Assembly (NCBI GenBank): GCA_964491375.1
Contig: CAZBGL010000296.1
Coordinates: 1 to 5,964 of the forward strand
From: CAZBGL01 sp964491375
GTDB lineage: Bacteria > Desulfobacterota > Deferrisomatia > Deferrisomatales > Deferrisomataceae
Reading direction: 5' to 3'
Length of the DNA stretch: 5,964 nt
Shown here: piece after piece, positions 5,577 through 5,964 of the stretch
Numbering within the stretch: the first letter of the stretch is position 1
Layout: each line of letters opens with the position of its first letter
Program-made: the position numbers and the translations under genes
Notes under the pieces: generated by a model
Told to the model about the DNA's origin: nothing
Databases searched by the model: none
The model's input: the letters and a program-made list of their open reading frames with translations, nothing else

Positions 5577-5964
5577 GGCACGAACGGGGTGCCGTGCTCC
5601 TGCTCGTCCTGCTGCTCATGGGCCTCCTGTCCGTGGTGGTGGTGGAGTTCCTGCGGGAGTCCCGTCTGGAGGCCCGGGCCGCCGCCAACCTGCGGGACAG
5701 CCTGCAGGCCCACGCACTCCTGCGCTCGGGCGTGGCCGTGGGATCGGCCCTGCTCCTGGAGGACGCCCGGGACAACCAGGTGGACCACCGGGGCGAGCCC
5801 TGGGCGGAGGTCATCCCGCCGGTGCCCCTGGGCGAGGGGGTGCTCGCCGTGAGCGTCCACGACCTGTACGGGCGGTTTCCGCTGGGAGCCCTGCTGACCG
5901 AGCGGGGAACGATCCGGCGCTCGCGGTTCGAGGCCCTGGAGCGGCTGATCGAGGCGGCGGCCCA
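5573..5964 (+). CDS. gspK: Minor pseudopilin GspK, N-terminal part (runs off window)
   Basis: Largest minor pseudopilin, thought to cap the pseudopilus tip with GspI and GspJ. GTG 5573 forms a GTGA overlap with the gspJ stop, and 130 codons are visible before the window ends; a full GspK is normally about 300 residues or more. The leader MRHERG ends at G6, followed by A7-V-L-L-L11 and a long hydrophobic helix to about 27. Mature position 5 is Leu rather than Glu, which is characteristic of GspK and not a defect. Further on come the family pattern A-x-L-L-R-S-G (48-53), A-L-L-L-E-D (59-64), E-P-W-AE (75-79) and G-x-L-A-V-S-V-x-D-L-x-G-R-F (89-102). The usual N-L-N after G-R-F reads P-L-G (103-105). 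The protein would sit in the inner membrane until assembled. Confidence 0.92.
   Translation, partial: MRHERGAVLLLVLLLMGLLSVVVVEFLRESRLEARAAANLRDSLQAHALLRSGVAVGSALLLEDARDNQVDHRGEPWAEVIPPVPLGEGVLAVSVHDLYGRFPLGALLTERGTIRRSRFEALERLIEAAA

Noticed and set aside
5589..5852. An 87-residue Cys/Trp/Ser-rich plus-strand frame within the start of gspK.
   Set aside because: It is a frame shadow of gspK, which has a coupled GTG start, a Shine-Dalgarno, a leader and recognisable family motifs.
695..5964. Type IV pilus assembly operon (pilB, pilC, pilins) as the identity.
   Set aside because: The secretin plus GspE zinc module, the GspG calcium-loop signature, and the G-H-I-J-K series ending in a Glu5-less GspK fit T2SS better.

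Overview
This window is a continuous, single-strand (+) stretch of a type II secretion system (T2SS, general secretory pathway) operon. The order is gspD (3' part), gspE, gspF, gspG, gspH, gspI, gspJ, gspK (5' part). Both ends are cut by the window. There is no intergenic gap longer than 20 bases, and I see no terminator, RNA gene, mobile element, CRISPR or origin. The sequence is very G+C rich with strong G/C bias at third codon positions, which explains the many long spurious open frames on both strands. The GspD wording (a Cys in the conserved V-P-C-L-G motif, the NEEAEI block) and the D-E-F-G-H-I-J-K order suggest a high-GC Gram-negative of deltaproteobacterial (Desulfobacterota/Myxococcota-like) type. 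That placement is an inference from memory of the families and is only moderately secure.

Layout. Bases 1-698 encode the C-terminal 231 residues of the outer-membrane secretin GspD. Bases 695-2398 encode the cytoplasmic ATPase GspE, with intact Walker A, Asp box, Walker B, His box and a four-cysteine zinc module. Bases 2403-3623 encode the inner-membrane platform protein GspF. From 3644 on come the pseudopilins: the major one GspG (3644-4087), then the minor ones GspH (4084-4586, interrupted by a frameshift), GspI (4573-4947), GspJ (4944-5576) and GspK (5573 to the window end). GspG, H, I and J have the prepilin-peptidase motif G|F-T-L-[IV]-E. GspK has the Glu-less variant normal for its family.

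How they work together. GspE hydrolyses ATP and, through GspF, drives assembly of the GspG pseudopilus. GspH, I, J and K form its tip, and the pseudopilus pushes folded periplasmic substrates through the GspD channel. gspC, gspL, gspM and the prepilin peptidase gspO are not in the window and would have to lie elsewhere.

The one real anomaly is in gspH. A run of nine A (4258-4266) in this very GC-rich sequence separates the N-terminal helix frame from the frame of the globular domain. The zero frame stops at 4276-4278, giving 64 residues. A -1 shift (or one extra A in the mRNA) gives a full-length 167-residue GspH. This may be programmed slippage, a recent mutation or an assembly error; the sequence alone cannot decide. 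A second theme is start-codon architecture: gspE, H, J and K start with GTG inside a GTGA overlap with the preceding stop, gspI starts with TTG, and only gspF and gspG have free-standing ATG starts. Apart from this I see an ordinary T2SS operon and no evidence of a new kind of system.
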